64,000 bases of DNA from Parabacteroides hominis (GCF_014287585.1 NZ_JACOOJ010000002.1:124001-188000), one strand, 5' to 3'. Shown: positions 8,857-18,851, numbered from the stretch's first letter. A program made the numbers and translations. Notes: generated by a model not told the origin, from the sequence alone.

Positions 8857-9001
8857 CATATTACAGTTTCCTACCGCAGGAAACTACAGTTTCTCCCCCT
8901 GGAAACTAAAATTTCCTCGGCAGGGAACTATAATTTCCTAAGCAGGGAACTACCGTTTCCCACTTAGGAAACCGCAGTTTCTTACTAAGGGAACAGGAAA
9001 G
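8857..9001. repeat. 22-bp tandem array of imperfect dyads (array A)
   Basis: Six units of exactly 22 bp run from 8857 to 8988, with a further partial unit at 8989-9001. Five of the units begin with GG: 8879, 8901, 8923, 8945 and 8967. Each has a dyad of the form GGAAACT-nn-AGTTTCC plus a variable 6-nt linker. The unit at 8879 has arms GGAAACT and AGTTTCT; the others differ by one or two bases. The period is close to two DNA turns, so all dyads face the same side. There is no ORF in it. It ends about 140 bp before the start of the AAA-ATPase/PD-(D/E)XK gene. Confidence 0.85.
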
Positions 9002-9104
9002 AGTTGCCTATGGGATTTTCTATCGCATCCAATCAGAATGCCCGGAAGCCGCTGTTCTTTTTTAAAAAGCCTTTGGGGATAGATGTTATTACACCATATT
9101 TTAC

Positions 9105-9112
9105 TAACTTTG
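9105..9112 (+). promoter_or_regulatory. -7 element for the AAA-ATPase/PD-(D/E)XK gene
   Basis: TAACTTTG matches TAnnTTTG, 28 nt before ATG 9140. Since the element would lie inside the longer ORF that begins at 9083, it supports the 9140 start. Confidence 0.55.
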
Positions 9113-9139
9113 TGTAGTAATCAATTTAATCGGAAGTAT

Positions 9140-10687
9140 ATGGCAAAGCTTTATCCCATCGGCATACAGAATTTCGAAAAGATCAGACGTAATGACTTTC
9201 TTTATGTAGACAAAACTGATTTAATTCACCGATTAGTAAAAACGGGAAGTTACTATTTCCTGAGCCGTCCCCGACGGTTCGGGAAAAGCCTGCTGATTTC
9301 TACACTCGAAGCATACTTTCAGGGAAAGAAAGAGTTGTTTGATGGACTCGCGATTGCAGAGAAGGAAAAGGAATGGACCGTGCGTCCTGTGCTTCATATA
9401 GATTTGAATATTTCCAAATACGAGCAGGAAAGCGATCTGGAAGATATGCTGAACCGCAGCCTGGTTGCCTGGGAAAAGCTGTACGGGGCTGATCCGGCTG
9501 AAAGAAGTCTGGCGCTGCGTTTTGCCGGTGTGATAGAGCGGGCTTACGAACAGACCGGCCAACGTGTTGCCATATTGATTGACGAATATGACAAACCATT
9601 GCTCCAGGCAATCACCAATCAGGAGTTGCAGGAGAAATTCCGCAATACCTTGAAGCCTTTCTATGGAGTGATGAAATCCAAAGACGGGTGCATCAAGTTC
9701 GCCCTGCTTACGGGTGTGACCAAGTTCGGGAAAGTCAGTGTGTTCAGCGATTTGAATAATCTGATGGATATATCGATGGACGACCGATACATCGATATTT
9801 GTGGCATTACAGAGAAAGAAATCCATGTTAACTTCGAAGAGGAACTACATGAACTTGCTGACAATCTAAAGATTAATTATGAACAGGCCTGCAAAGAATT
9901 GAAAGATCGTTACGACGGCTATCATTTTGTAGAAGACTCGGAAGGGATATACAATCCTTTCAGCCTGTTAAATACTTTTGCCAAGATGAAGTTCGGCAGC
10001 TACTGGTTCGAAACCGGAACGCCTTCCTATTTGGTGGCGTTATTGAAGAAAAGCCATTACAACCTATATGAAATGGCACACGAACAAACCAGCTCCGCCG
10101 TGTTGAACAGCATCGACGCCAACTCTTTAAGCCCCATACCGGTCATTTACCAAAGCGGTTACCTGACAATAAAAGGATATGATAAGGAATTCGGTATCTA
10201 CCAGTTAGGCTTCCCTAACAAAGAAGTGGAAGAGGGTTTCATCAATTACCTGCTGCCTTTCTACACTTCCGTAAACGCCGTAGATTCGGCTTTTGAGATA
10301 CAGCGTTTCGTCCAGGAAATCCGGGGCGGAGAGATCGACGCATTCTTCCGCCGCCTGCAATACTTCTTTGCCGATACGCCTTACGAGTTGTTCCGGGATC
10401 TGGAAGTGCATTATCAGAATGTGCTTTTCATCGTCTTCAAGCTGGCCGGTTTCTATGTGAAAGCAGAATATCACACATCACAGGGACGCGTCGACCTGGT
10501 CTTGCAAACAGATCGCTACATATATATAATGGAATTCAAGCTGGAAGGTTCCGCCGAGGAAGCATTGCGCCAGATCGAAGAAAAGGGATATGCGCTGCCG
10601 TTCGCCGGTGATTCGCGCCAACTGTATAAAATCGGCGTGAACTTCAGCTTTAAGACACGAAATATCGAAAGCTGGATCGTGAAATGA
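9140..10687 (+). CDS. AAA-ATPase-like protein with C-terminal PD-(D/E)XK nuclease domain
   Basis: The 515-aa protein starts at MAKLYPIGIQNFEKIR. An N-terminal AAA-ATPase_like (PF09820) region carries FLYVDKTDLI, the nucleotide-binding loop FLSRPRRFGKSLLISTL and a Walker B-like ILIDEYDKPLL. The C-terminal PD-(D/E)XK_9 (DUF1703) region has the nuclease signature GRVDLVLQT followed by YIYIMEFKL, where D and E-x-K are the metal-binding residues. Such genes are repeated many times in Bacteroidales genomes and behave like selfish or defence-related elements, but no activity is established. A longer start at 9083 would overlap the promoter. Its stop is one base from the stop of the convergent histidine-kinase gene, with no terminator between. 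The 22-bp array A precedes it. Confidence 0.85.
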   Translation: MAKLYPIGIQNFEKIRRNDFLYVDKTDLIHRLVKTGSYYFLSRPRRFGKSLLISTLEAYFQGKKELFDGLAIAEKEKEWTVRPVLHIDLNISKYEQESDLEDMLNRSLVAWEKLYGADPAERSLALRFAGVIERAYEQTGQRVAILIDEYDKPLLQAITNQELQEKFRNTLKPFYGVMKSKDGCIKFALLTGVTKFGKVSVFSDLNNLMDISMDDRYIDICGITEKEIHVNFEEELHELADNLKINYEQACKELKDRYDGYHFVEDSEGIYNPFSLLNTFAKMKFGSYWFETGTPSYLVALLKKSHYNLYEMAHEQTSSAVLNSIDANSLSPIPVIYQSGYLTIKGYDKEFGIYQLGFPNKEVEEGFINYLLPFYTSVNAVDSAFEIQRFVQEIRGGEIDAFFRRLQYFFADTPYELFRDLEVHYQNVLFIVFKLAGFYVKAEYHTSQGRVDLVLQTDRYIYIMEFKLEGSAEEALRQIEEKGYALPFAGDSRQLYKIGVNFSFKTRNIESWIVK

Positions 10688-10688
10688 T

Positions 10689-12419
10689 TTAAACATTAAA
10701 GGTGATGACAAACGTGCTTCCCCTACCCACTTCGCTGTCCACGCGTATCGTACCGCCGTGGGCTTCGACAAAGTCTTTGCTGATGGCAAGGCCGAGGCCG
10801 CTTCCTTGCACTTTCGTTCCGGGAACGCGGAAATAACGGTCGAAGATACTCTGGTGGTAACGCGGGTCGATCCCTTTTCCAAAGTCCTGCACGAATATTT
10901 CGACCTTCTTGTCCGCCTGGCGCGCACCGATAATGATACGGCCGTTCTCCGGCGTGTAGTGGATAGCGTTGGAAAGGAGGTTCGTAAGCACCCAGGCGAT
11001 CTTCTCGCTGTCGACAAAGAGCTTGGATATCTTTTCGGGATACTCCACTTCGATATGGCAATTGAAGCGCTCCGCCTGCACACGGTTCGCCTTGATCGCA
11101 TAATCGATCAGCTCGATCGGCTTCGTGATCTTCGGGCTCAGTTGCAGCTTGCCCGTCTCCACCTGTGTCATTTTCAGCAGTTCGCCGGTGATTTCGAGCA
11201 GGCGGTCGCTGCTTTCGCGGATGCTTCCGGCAAGTGCTTTCTGCTCGTCGTTCATATCCCCCACCCGTTTGTCTTCGAGAAGTTTCAGGCTCATAAGAAT
11301 GGCCGAAATCGGGGTTTTCAGTTCATGGGAGATGGTGGAGATAAAAGTCGTCTTGGCAGAGTCCAATTCCTTGAACTCGGTGATATTTTTCAGGAGGATC
11401 ACATCGCCCGCATACTCCGTTTCACGCCCGTCGCCATCCGTTACATGGATCGGGATGTATTTGGCCTGGAAATAGCTTTCCTTGTCATCGGCATAGATTT
11501 TCAAAGGCTCCTTTTTCTCGTCGGGCTGGATCAGTTCGCGCACCAGCCGGCGGAGCAGGTCATTCTTCAACGCCAGTTCGGCGGCAGACTTTCCCATTAC
11601 GTTCTCCCGTTTCAGATTCAGAATGGTGAGCGCCTCGTCGTTAGCAAAAAGGATGGAACGGTCCCGGTCGAGCCCGATTATCGGTTCGGTGATACTGTTG
11701 ACGATCGCTTCGATGTATTTTTTGGCCTGGATGATGTCAGCCAGCGTACTCTTCCGGTACTCCGTCAGACGCTCCGCCATCCGGTTGAACGAGAAGGCTA
11801 CTTCGGCAAACTCCAGGTTGTCGCCCAGGTCGAGCCTCTTTTCGTAATTATGGTTGGCAATCTCCAGGATGCCGTCAGTCAGTTTACGGATCGGCGATGT
11901 TATGGAACGGGGCAGCCGGATCAGGAAAGCAAAAGCGATCAGGATGCAAGCCACCGCGATAATACAAATCCACAGCAATGCCTGGTCCGCCGTATGCTCG
12001 GCCACCTTGCTCTTCCGGTAGATCGTTGCCATATTCAGGCTCATAACATCGTTGAGTGCCATCCTGACACGCTGTATAGTAGTGTCGTTCAGGTCCCGGT
12101 GCATCGCCTCGTACTGTGCGACCAGATGCGCCGTCGCCACATTCTCGTCGATCTCCGTGATATTCTTCTGCTGCAAATCCAGGTTCTTTTCGAACTCCGT
12201 GCGTGCCTGCGGATCGTTCTTGATCCGTTCGAGGGCACCCAGCATCCGGCGGGAATAGAGAAGCGAATTATAATTATCCGCCAAGATATTCTGCGTGTCG
12301 GAAGACATATCTGTAATATTCCGCACGGCCAACCCGCCCAGCAGAACGATCATCGTAAACAACAAACCGATCCCGAAGGTCAGTTTCGTTTTTATTTTCA
12401 GGCTTAAGAACTTATCCAT
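10689..12419 (-). CDS. PAS-domain sensor histidine kinase, last gene of the kdp operon
   Basis: The 576-aa membrane kinase has the following order: first membrane helix at about residues 12-32, extracytoplasmic sensor of about 130 residues, second helix at about 168-190, HAMP (about 190-243), PAS (about 250-335), HisKA with phospho-acceptor H365 in STISHELKTPISAIL, and HATPase_c with the N box (NLLSNAIHYTPENG), DFGKGI and GSGLGLAISK. Four bases separate it from the upstream stand-alone KdpD sensor-domain gene, so the two halves of a KdpD function are separate proteins here. It lacks the DUF4118 four-helix membrane block of normal KdpD. The likely partner is the NtrC-type regulator at 19439-20779, inferred from position. 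It may sense potassium limitation or turgor together with the KdpD N-domain. Confidence 0.85.
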   Translation of the reverse strand: MDKFLSLKIKTKLTFGIGLLFTMIVLLGGLAVRNITDMSSDTQNILADNYNSLLYSRRMLGALERIKNDPQARTEFEKNLDLQQKNITEIDENVATAHLVAQYEAMHRDLNDTTIQRVRMALNDVMSLNMATIYRKSKVAEHTADQALLWICIIAVACILIAFAFLIRLPRSITSPIRKLTDGILEIANHNYEKRLDLGDNLEFAEVAFSFNRMAERLTEYRKSTLADIIQAKKYIEAIVNSITEPIIGLDRDRSILFANDEALTILNLKRENVMGKSAAELALKNDLLRRLVRELIQPDEKKEPLKIYADDKESYFQAKYIPIHVTDGDGRETEYAGDVILLKNITEFKELDSAKTTFISTISHELKTPISAILMSLKLLEDKRVGDMNDEQKALAGSIRESSDRLLEITGELLKMTQVETGKLQLSPKITKPIELIDYAIKANRVQAERFNCHIEVEYPEKISKLFVDSEKIAWVLTNLLSNAIHYTPENGRIIIGARQADKKVEIFVQDFGKGIDPRYHQSIFDRYFRVPGTKVQGSGLGLAISKDFVEAHGGTIRVDSEVGRGSTFVITFNV

Positions 12420-12423
12420 ACGC

Positions 12424-13545
12424 TTATGCTATTATTATCAGGTCAATATTCAATTGCGACAAACTGTTTAACAACGTCCTGTATTGGAAAACCGACAGCA
12501 GGACGGAACGAAGGCTGAATAAAGGTTTACCCACGCACACCGTGCTGATCTGTTTTTCCTTGCACACCCGGACGATACTTTTCGGGATGCTCCCGGACTG
12601 GATGCGGATCACTTCGCCCCCCAGTTCCGTAGCCAGCTTGAAATGGTTCGAAAGATAACGCTGGTTCGCCAACGGTATCCGGTCTATGCTTTCACGCGGT
12701 GTCTGGACGTACAGCACGTAAAACTTCGAATTATAGCGTGTCGCCAGACGAGCCGCTTTGCGAATCACCTTCCTGGGGGTCTTCTCATGACTGCTGATGC
12801 AGGCAAGGAACCGCTCGTGACGGACACCCGTATTGACAGGGACCGAGTTTTCGACTTTCTTTTCGACCCGGAGCGCCACTTCCTTCAACGCCAGTTCGCG
12901 GAGTTGCAGGATATTTTCGGACTTGAAGAAATTGTTCAGCGCGGTCTGCACCTTCTCCGGCTTGTAGATCTTGCCTGCTTTCAGGCGCGCCACCAGTTCG
13001 TCGGCGGTCAAGTCTATATTGACAACCTCGTCCGCCTGCTCCAACACGCTGTCGGGGATGCGTTCCTTCACCTCGATGCCCGCAATATCCTGCACCTCCT
13101 CGTTCAGCCCTTCGAGATGCTGGATGTTGACGGCGGTAATCACGCTGATTCCCGCTTCGAGGATATCCATCACATCTTGCCAGCGTTTTTCATTCTTGCT
13201 GCCCTCGATGTTGGTATGCGCCAGTTCGTCGACGATCACCACCTCCGGATGAATGTTCAGGATGGCATCCAGGTCCATTTCCTCGACCTCCTTTCCCTTG
13301 TAGAAAGACTTACGGCGCGGAATCAGGGGCAAACCGCCTACCAGTGCCTCCGTCCCGATCCTTCCATGCGTCTCGATGTAGCCGATCCTGACGTCTATCC
13401 CGCTACGGAGCAGCTCGTGCGCCTCCGACAACATCCGGTACGACTTGCCTACACCGGCAATCATGCCGATGTAGACTTTGAAGTTGCCGCGCCGTGACTT
13501 TTTCAGCAAATTCAAAAAGTGTTGTACACTCTCTTCCCTGTTCAT
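12424..13545 (-). CDS. kdpD: Stand-alone KdpD N-terminal sensor domain with USP domain
   Basis: The 373-aa protein corresponds to only the cytoplasmic N-terminal part of KdpD (about 890 aa in E. coli). The KdpD domain (about residues 20-230) carries a Walker A-like GMIAGVGKSYRML and the diagnostic VDELAHTNIEGSKNEKRWQD; a universal-stress-protein-like domain (about 250-373, ISSHEKTPRKVIRKAARLA) follows. The transmembrane, GAF and kinase parts are absent; a separate kinase gene begins 4 nt downstream. In full-length KdpD this N-domain binds nucleotide and tunes the kinase to internal potassium. Here it probably acts in trans on the neighbouring kinase. It lies 16 nt after the outer-membrane protein gene, in the kdp operon. 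Confidence 0.9.
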   Translation of the reverse strand: MNREESVQHFLNLLKKSRRGNFKVYIGMIAGVGKSYRMLSEAHELLRSGIDVRIGYIETHGRIGTEALVGGLPLIPRRKSFYKGKEVEEMDLDAILNIHPEVVIVDELAHTNIEGSKNEKRWQDVMDILEAGISVITAVNIQHLEGLNEEVQDIAGIEVKERIPDSVLEQADEVVNIDLTADELVARLKAGKIYKPEKVQTALNNFFKSENILQLRELALKEVALRVEKKVENSVPVNTGVRHERFLACISSHEKTPRKVIRKAARLATRYNSKFYVLYVQTPRESIDRIPLANQRYLSNHFKLATELGGEVIRIQSGSIPKSIVRVCKEKQISTVCVGKPLFSLRSVLLSVFQYRTLLNSLSQLNIDLIIIA

Positions 13546-13561
13546 CTGTTTGAAAAACTGT

Positions 13562-14317
13562 TTACGGTTTCAAAGTAAAGCCGAAGACCAGATGTGCATC
13601 TTCCAACCGGGGATTCCAGATGGCCTGTGCAAAAATAGGCAAAGAAAACGAATCCGTGATCTTTATAGCGGTAGTTCCTTTCAATGCCACATTCGTAACA
13701 GCAAATCCGTTGGTATAGTATTGGGGGGTTTTGTAAGGGATCAACCCGCAGGTGGCGGTCAAGTCGACACGTTTCACCGAGAACGGATAGTTCAGTTCGA
13801 CGTAGGAAGAATAGTTCTGGTTGCCGTCGGCGTCCTTGTCCTGTCCGGCGAACATCGTGTACCAGGCCAATGACAAAGGGAACTTTTCAAGCGGGAGCGT
13901 GTAGGCAAGACCCGCCTCGAAATGGTGGGCGGTTTCATGGCTCTTGAAGTTAAAATACTTGTTGGCACCTTGTCCCGCCCACCAGAGATCGGCAATAGAC
14001 AGTGTCAACCCGGAAGCGCCGAACGTATAGGCGGCGGTAAGGTCTATCTCCTTATTGGCAAGACCTTCGGAAGACTGGTAGCCGTCGAAATCGGTCGACC
14101 CCCAAGCTGTCAGCGAGAAGCCGGCCACACTAAAAGCCAATGCAGGCTGGAAACTCGCACCTGTCTGGTACATGCCACGCCATATGTAAGAACTTACCAA
14201 GTCACCCTGGACTGCGAATTTCACCCCGTTTTCATTTTCGGAAGCTTTTGCCATTCCGAATGAACATAAAGAAGCTGTTACTACTGCGGCTATTGCCTTT
14301 TTGATTATAGTGTTCAT
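13562..14317 (-). CDS. Outer-membrane beta-barrel protein encoded in the kdp operon
   Basis: The 251-aa protein has a signal peptide (AIAAVVTASLCSFGMAKA, about residues 8-25). Alternating hydrophobic/polar strands rich in aromatic residues follow (YIWRGMYQTGASFQPALAF, SLAWYTMFAG, IFAQAIWNPRLEDAHLVFGF), as expected for a small outer-membrane barrel. The SSYIWRG start resembles the conserved hypothetical family gcw_chp/TIGR02001; this is from memory. It sits between kdpC (21 nt upstream) and the KdpD sensor domain (16 nt downstream), so it is part of the potassium operon. It could be an outer-membrane potassium pore, but no pore residues can be named. An outer-membrane component is not part of the classical Kdp system. 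Confidence 0.75.
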   Translation of the reverse strand: MNTIIKKAIAAVVTASLCSFGMAKASENENGVKFAVQGDLVSSYIWRGMYQTGASFQPALAFSVAGFSLTAWGSTDFDGYQSSEGLANKEIDLTAAYTFGASGLTLSIADLWWAGQGANKYFNFKSHETAHHFEAGLAYTLPLEKFPLSLAWYTMFAGQDKDADGNQNYSSYVELNYPFSVKRVDLTATCGLIPYKTPQYYTNGFAVTNVALKGTTAIKITDSFSLPIFAQAIWNPRLEDAHLVFGFTLKP

Positions 14318-14338
14318 AATTTACTCTTGTTTTATTTA

Positions 14339-14920
14339 TTATTCCTTTGTTTCTAACTTTTCCAATGCCACGTTCAATTTCAGGACATTTACCTTTTCCG
14401 GCCCGAAAATCCCCAATAGCGGACCTTCGACATGGGCATTGACGAGCGCCATGACCTTGTCGGGAGAAATGCCGCGTGCCTGCGCTACACGTTGCACCTG
14501 GATGTAGGCGGCTTTCGGGGAGATGTCGGGATCGAGGCCGGAAGCACTGGCAGTAACCATTTCGGCAGGTACTTGCTCACGTTTCAGGTACGGATGATAT
14601 ACAAGGAATGTGTCGATACGTGCCTGTACGTCCGCCAGATGTTCTTCGTTAGACGGCCCTTTGTTGCTGCCCGACGAGCTCGAAGCATCGTAACCGTCTC
14701 CGGCATGGGACGGGCGGCCCCAGAAATAAATGTCTTTTGTGAACTGTTGCCCCACATTGGCAGCACCTACGATCCGACCGTTCAACTCGACCACATCGGC
14801 ATTGCCTTTGTTGGGAGAAGCGACCTGGGCGAAAAGCCATAAGATAAAGATATAGCTGACACTGAACAGAATGCAGAAAGCAATCGTCAGTTTGAATGAT
14901 TTAAACAGATTTGATATCAT
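14339..14920 (-). CDS. kdpC: Potassium-transporting ATPase subunit C
   Basis: The 193-aa subunit has a single N-terminal membrane anchor (FKLTIAFCILFSVSYIFILWLFA) and the KdpC landmarks YFWGRPSHAGDGYDASSSSGSNKGPSN, VTASASGLDPDISPKAAYIQVQRVAQARG and VNAHVEGPLLGIFGPEKVNVLKLN, here quoted only as markers. It stabilises the KdpFABC complex and raises its ATP affinity. The gene follows kdpB after an unusually long 116-nt gap that holds no ORF I recognise, then is followed after 21 nt by the outer-membrane barrel gene. Length is normal for the family. Confidence 0.95.
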   Translation of the reverse strand: MISNLFKSFKLTIAFCILFSVSYIFILWLFAQVASPNKGNADVVELNGRIVGAANVGQQFTKDIYFWGRPSHAGDGYDASSSSGSNKGPSNEEHLADVQARIDTFLVYHPYLKREQVPAEMVTASASGLDPDISPKAAYIQVQRVAQARGISPDKVMALVNAHVEGPLLGIFGPEKVNVLKLNVALEKLETKE

Positions 14921-15036
14921 AAGATTCGATTTTCTTTTCGTTTTTAATAGGGAAACACCCGCTACCGCCCGGCAATCTTTCCGGACAACGTAGAAGCCTT
15001 GGCCGGACGGCGCGCAGTGTCAAGAGATATTTATAC

Positions 15037-17094
15037 TTAGAAAAATAGAGAAACTACCATGTCGATCAACTTGATCCCGATAAAGGGAGCGATCACGCCG
15101 CCCACCCCGTAGATCAACAAGTTACGCCGTAGCAGAGCCGATGCCCCTATAGGCTTGTAGGCCACCCCGCGCAAAGCCAGCGGAATCAGGATCGGGATAA
15201 TGACCGCATTAAAAATCACGGCACTCAAAATCGCACTCTCCGGACTATGCAAATGCATAATGTTCAAAGCCGCCAACTGTGGTATCGCCACCATGAACAA
15301 GGCCGGGACGATCGCGAAATATTTCGCCACATCGTTTGCGATACTGAAGGTCGTCAGTGTTCCGCGCGTCATCAGCAACTGCTTGCCGATCTCTACGATC
15401 TCGATCAGTTTTGTCGGATCATTGTCCAGGTCCACCATATTACCGGCCTCTTTTGCAGCCTGCGTGCCACTGTTCATTGCCACACCGACATTTGCCTGGG
15501 CCAGTGCCGGTGCATCGTTCGTCCCGTCGCCCATCATGGCGACCAACTTGCCGGATTCCTGTTCTTTCTTGATATAGTTCATCTTGTCTTCCGGCTTCGC
15601 TTCGGCGATAAAATCGTCCACTCCGGCTTTCTCGGCGATATACTTTGCCGTCAACGGATTGTCGCCCGTCACCATCACCGTCTTGACTCCCATCTTGCGT
15701 AACCGTTCGAAACGCTCCTGGATGCCGGGTTTTATAATATCTTGCAGCTCGATCACCCCGATGATGAAGTCGTCTTGCGAAACCACTAACGGAGTGCCGC
15801 CGTTACCAGAGATCTTCTCGACTAATCCTGCCACCTCCTCCGGATACTTGTTTCCAGCTCCTTCGCTCATCCGGCGGATAGCATCGAAAGCTCCCTTACG
15901 AATACGGGTTCCGTCTTTCAGGTCTACCCCCGAACACTTCGTCTCGGCCGTGAACTTGATCATCCGCGAACCCGAAGTGCTCAAATCGCGGATGCGGACG
16001 CCACGTTCGCGTCCCAATTCGACGATCGATTTGCCTTCCGGCGTCTCGTCCGACAGGGATGCCATCAGGCAAGCCTGCACGAAAGAATGTTCGTCGACCC
16101 CGGCTACCGGATAAAACTGTGTCGCTTTACGGTTGCCGATCGTGATCGTACCGGTCTTGTCGAGCAATAGGGTATCTATGTCTCCGGCTGTCTCTACAGC
16201 CTTTCCGGATTTGGTTATTACATTTGCACGCAAGGCACGATCCATTCCCGCAATGCCGATCGCAGACAGCAGCCCGCCGATCGTAGTCGGGATCAGACAA
16301 ACAAACAAGGAGATGAAGGCCGCGATGGTGATCTGTGTGCCCGAATAGTCGGCAAGCGGTTTCAACGTTCCGCATACCACCACAAACACCAGCGTAAAAC
16401 CGGCCAACAAGATCGTCAAGGCAATTTCATTCGGCGTCTTTTTCCGCGAAGCCCCTTCGACAAGCGCAATCATTTTGTCGAGGAAACTCTCGCCCGGCTG
16501 TGTCGTCACCACCACCCGTATCTGGTCGGACAGTACTTTCGTACCGCCCGTCACGGAACTCTTGTCGCCTCCGGCTTCCCGGATGACCGGAGCCGACTCG
16601 CCCGTTATGGCACTCTCATCGATCGAGGCCAGCCCCTCGATGATCTCGCCGTCGGAAGGGATCGTATCTCCGGCCTCGCAGATAAAGATATCACCTTTTT
16701 TCAACTGCGAACTGCTCACCGTCGTGATTTTCCCGCCTGCTTCCACCCGTTTCGCAGGTGTCTCTTCGCGCGTTTTGCGCAAGCTGTCGGCTTGTGCCTT
16801 ACCACGTGCCTCGGCGATCGCTTCAGCAAAGTTGGCGAACAGAAGCGTCAGGAAGAGCACCATGAAAACCAGCATATTATAACCAAACGATCCCTGTGTC
16901 GCATCACCTCCGGCTGCCGACCAGACCGTCACCACCAACATGACGAAGGTCACCACTTCAACGATAAACATGATCGGGTTGCGGAACATCGTCCGCGGAT
17001 CCAACTTCACGAACGACTGTTTCAGACTTTCTATTACAAGCTCCTTCGGAAACAAAGAAGCAGATCTATTCTCTTTCATCATATTATTATTCAA
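15037..17094 (-). CDS. kdpB: Potassium-transporting P-type ATPase subunit B
   Basis: The 685-aa catalytic subunit of the KdpFABC potassium pump has an actuator-domain ITGESAP, the phosphorylation motif [13 protein letters not shown] with D312 as phospho-acceptor, and hinge motifs [25 protein letters not shown] and [31 protein letters not shown]. The membrane motif [21 protein letters not shown] is KdpB-specific. It hydrolyses ATP to drive high-affinity potassium uptake through KdpA. Length is normal. ATG 17094 is 22 nt after kdpA; internal ATGs at codons 5 and 6 are possible starts. Confidence 0.97.
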   Translation of the reverse strand: MNNNMMKENRSASLFPKELVIESLKQSFVKLDPRTMFRNPIMFIVEVVTFVMLVVTVWSAAGGDATQGSFGYNMLVFMVLFLTLLFANFAEAIAEARGKAQADSLRKTREETPAKRVEAGGKITTVSSSQLKKGDIFICEAGDTIPSDGEIIEGLASIDESAITGESAPVIREAGGDKSSVTGGTKVLSDQIRVVVTTQPGESFLDKMIALVEGASRKKTPNEIALTILLAGFTLVFVVVCGTLKPLADYSGTQITIAAFISLFVCLIPTTIGGLLSAIGIAGMDRALRANVITKSGKAVETAGDIDTLLLDKTGTITIGNRKATQFYPVAGVDEHSFVQACLMASLSDETPEGKSIVELGRERGVRIRDLSTSGSRMIKFTAETKCSGVDLKDGTRIRKGAFDAIRRMSEGAGNKYPEEVAGLVEKISGNGGTPLVVSQDDFIIGVIELQDIIKPGIQERFERLRKMGVKTVMVTGDNPLTAKYIAEKAGVDDFIAEAKPEDKMNYIKKEQESGKLVAMMGDGTNDAPALAQANVGVAMNSGTQAAKEAGNMVDLDNDPTKLIEIVEIGKQLLMTRGTLTTFSIANDVAKYFAIVPALFMVAIPQLAALNIMHLHSPESAILSAVIFNAVIIPILIPLALRGVAYKPIGASALLRRNLLIYGVGGVIAPFIGIKLIDMVVSLFF

Positions 17095-17116
17095 TTCTCA
17101 AATTTGAAACTCCGGT

Positions 17117-18829
17117 TTACATATAGATGCTAAAATACTCCGCAATCGGCCCTAATGTCAGTGCAGGGAAGAAAGACAGGGCAGCCACGATAAAGATCAC
17201 ACTGAATGTCATCACGGCAAATGTCACGGTGTCCGTTTTCAAAGTCCCTGCACTTTCAGGGATAAACTTCTTCTGCGCCAACAGTCCGGCTATCGCCACC
17301 TGCCCGACAATCGGAAGGTAGCGGGAGATGATCAGTGCCAACCCTGTCGTAAAATTCCAGAACCAGGTGTTGTCGCCAAGCCCCTCGAAACCCGATCCGT
17401 TATTGGCGGAAGAGGAAGTATATTCGTAAAGCATCTCGCTGAGACCATGGAAACCGGGATTATTCAACCAACCTCCCTCCGCTTCCACAAAAGCCGGATT
17501 ATACACCCAATAATAGCAGGCGACTGCTGTCCCGATCAGAATCACGAACGGATGTGTCAGCGCCACGATCGTTGCGACCTTCATCTCGCGCGCCTCCACC
17601 TTCTTCCCTAAGAATTCCGGAGTACGGCCGACCATCAAGCCACTGATAAACACGGCGATAATCAGAAAAGCATAGTAATTCATGAACCCTACGCCCACAC
17701 CTCCAAACCAAGTGTTTATCTGCATATTCAACATCTCCATCATCCCGCTGAGCGGCATCGTACTGTCGTGCATCCCGTTGACGGAACCGTTTGAGGTGAC
17801 TGTCGTCGTACAACTCCACAGGGCGGTGGCGGCAGGACCGAGGCGAGTCTCCTTTCCCTCCATCGCGCCGGCTCCCTGGTCAATCCCCATCTGGGAGATC
17901 ATAGGGTTACCTTTCGTTTCGTAATAGGTGTTGATCCCTACGCTGGCGAGGTAGGCAAAAAGCATAACCCCGAAAATCGTATAAGACAGCTTTTTCCTTT
18001 TCAAATAGAATCCCAACGCAAAGACCATAGCCATCGGGAGGATCAGTATCGACCAGCATTCCACCATATTGGTCAGGTAAGTCGGGTTTTCAAGCGGATG
18101 CGATGAGTTCACCCCGAAATAGCCTCCTCCGTTGGTTCCCAACTGTTTAATCGGTATGACAGCGGCAGCAGGACCTTGCGAGATCAGCTGTTCGTTGCCC
18201 TCTAAGGTCGTCAGCTTCATCTTTCCGTCGAATCCCATCGGCGTTCCTTCTATAATAAGGATGAACCCGACGATGAGCGACATCGGCAGCAGGATACGGG
18301 TACAACTTTTCAGCAGCAGGTTCCAGAAGTTACCGATCGTATTGGTTGTCTTGGCCGCCATCGCCTTGAAGATTCCGGCAAGGGCGGCCATCCCGGTAGC
18401 TGCCGTGATGAACTGGAAAAGCATGATCACGAACAACTGGGTAAAATAGGTCAGTCCGCTTTCCCCGCTGTAGTGCTGAAGGTTGCAGTTGACCATAAAA
18501 CTGATGCAGGTGTTGAATGACAGGTGTGACGACTGCCCGCCATTGCCATCGGGGTTAAGAGGCAGGTATTGCTGCGTCCACAGCAGGATCATCCCCCAAA
18601 AGAACCAGAAAAGGTTGATGGTCAGCAACGCCTTCAAGAAACTTTTCCAACTCATTTCCTCGTTCGGATTGATCCCGCATATTTTGAAGATCCATCTTTC
18701 CACCGGGGCGAGAAAATCGAGGCATGTCTTCTCCCCTTTATATACTTTTGCGATATACTTACCCAGCGGATAAGCCAGAACGACCATGAGCACGATCTGC
18801 GCAATACTTCCTATTAATTCTGTATTCAT
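17117..18829 (-). CDS. kdpA: Potassium-transporting ATPase subunit A (potassium channel-like)
   Basis: The 570-aa polytopic subunit holds the potassium selectivity filter built from four pseudo-repeats. They are recognisable as VNCNLQHYSG, LGTNGGGYFGVNSSHP, TTTVTSNGSVNGMHDS and SSSANNGSGFEGLGDN. It takes potassium from the periplasm and passes it to KdpB. Length is close to the usual 557-570. Its ATG at 18829 is 22 nt after the remnants of kdpF. It belongs to the long minus-strand operon that starts at the sigma-54 promoter near 19100 and ends with the histidine kinase at 10689. Confidence 0.97.
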   Translation of the reverse strand: MNTELIGSIAQIVLMVVLAYPLGKYIAKVYKGEKTCLDFLAPVERWIFKICGINPNEEMSWKSFLKALLTINLFWFFWGMILLWTQQYLPLNPDGNGGQSSHLSFNTCISFMVNCNLQHYSGESGLTYFTQLFVIMLFQFITAATGMAALAGIFKAMAAKTTNTIGNFWNLLLKSCTRILLPMSLIVGFILIIEGTPMGFDGKMKLTTLEGNEQLISQGPAAAVIPIKQLGTNGGGYFGVNSSHPLENPTYLTNMVECWSILILPMAMVFALGFYLKRKKLSYTIFGVMLFAYLASVGINTYYETKGNPMISQMGIDQGAGAMEGKETRLGPAATALWSCTTTVTSNGSVNGMHDSTMPLSGMMEMLNMQINTWFGGVGVGFMNYYAFLIIAVFISGLMVGRTPEFLGKKVEAREMKVATIVALTHPFVILIGTAVACYYWVYNPAFVEAEGGWLNNPGFHGLSEMLYEYTSSSANNGSGFEGLGDNTWFWNFTTGLALIISRYLPIVGQVAIAGLLAQKKFIPESAGTLKTDTVTFAVMTFSVIFIVAALSFFPALTLGPIAEYFSIYM

Positions 18830-18851
18830 CTTTTCACTTAAGCTAATCGTT

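Noticed and set aside
8857..9001. Array A as a CRISPR
   Set aside because: Units are only 22 bp, degenerate, with 6-nt linkers and no spacers or cas genes in the window.
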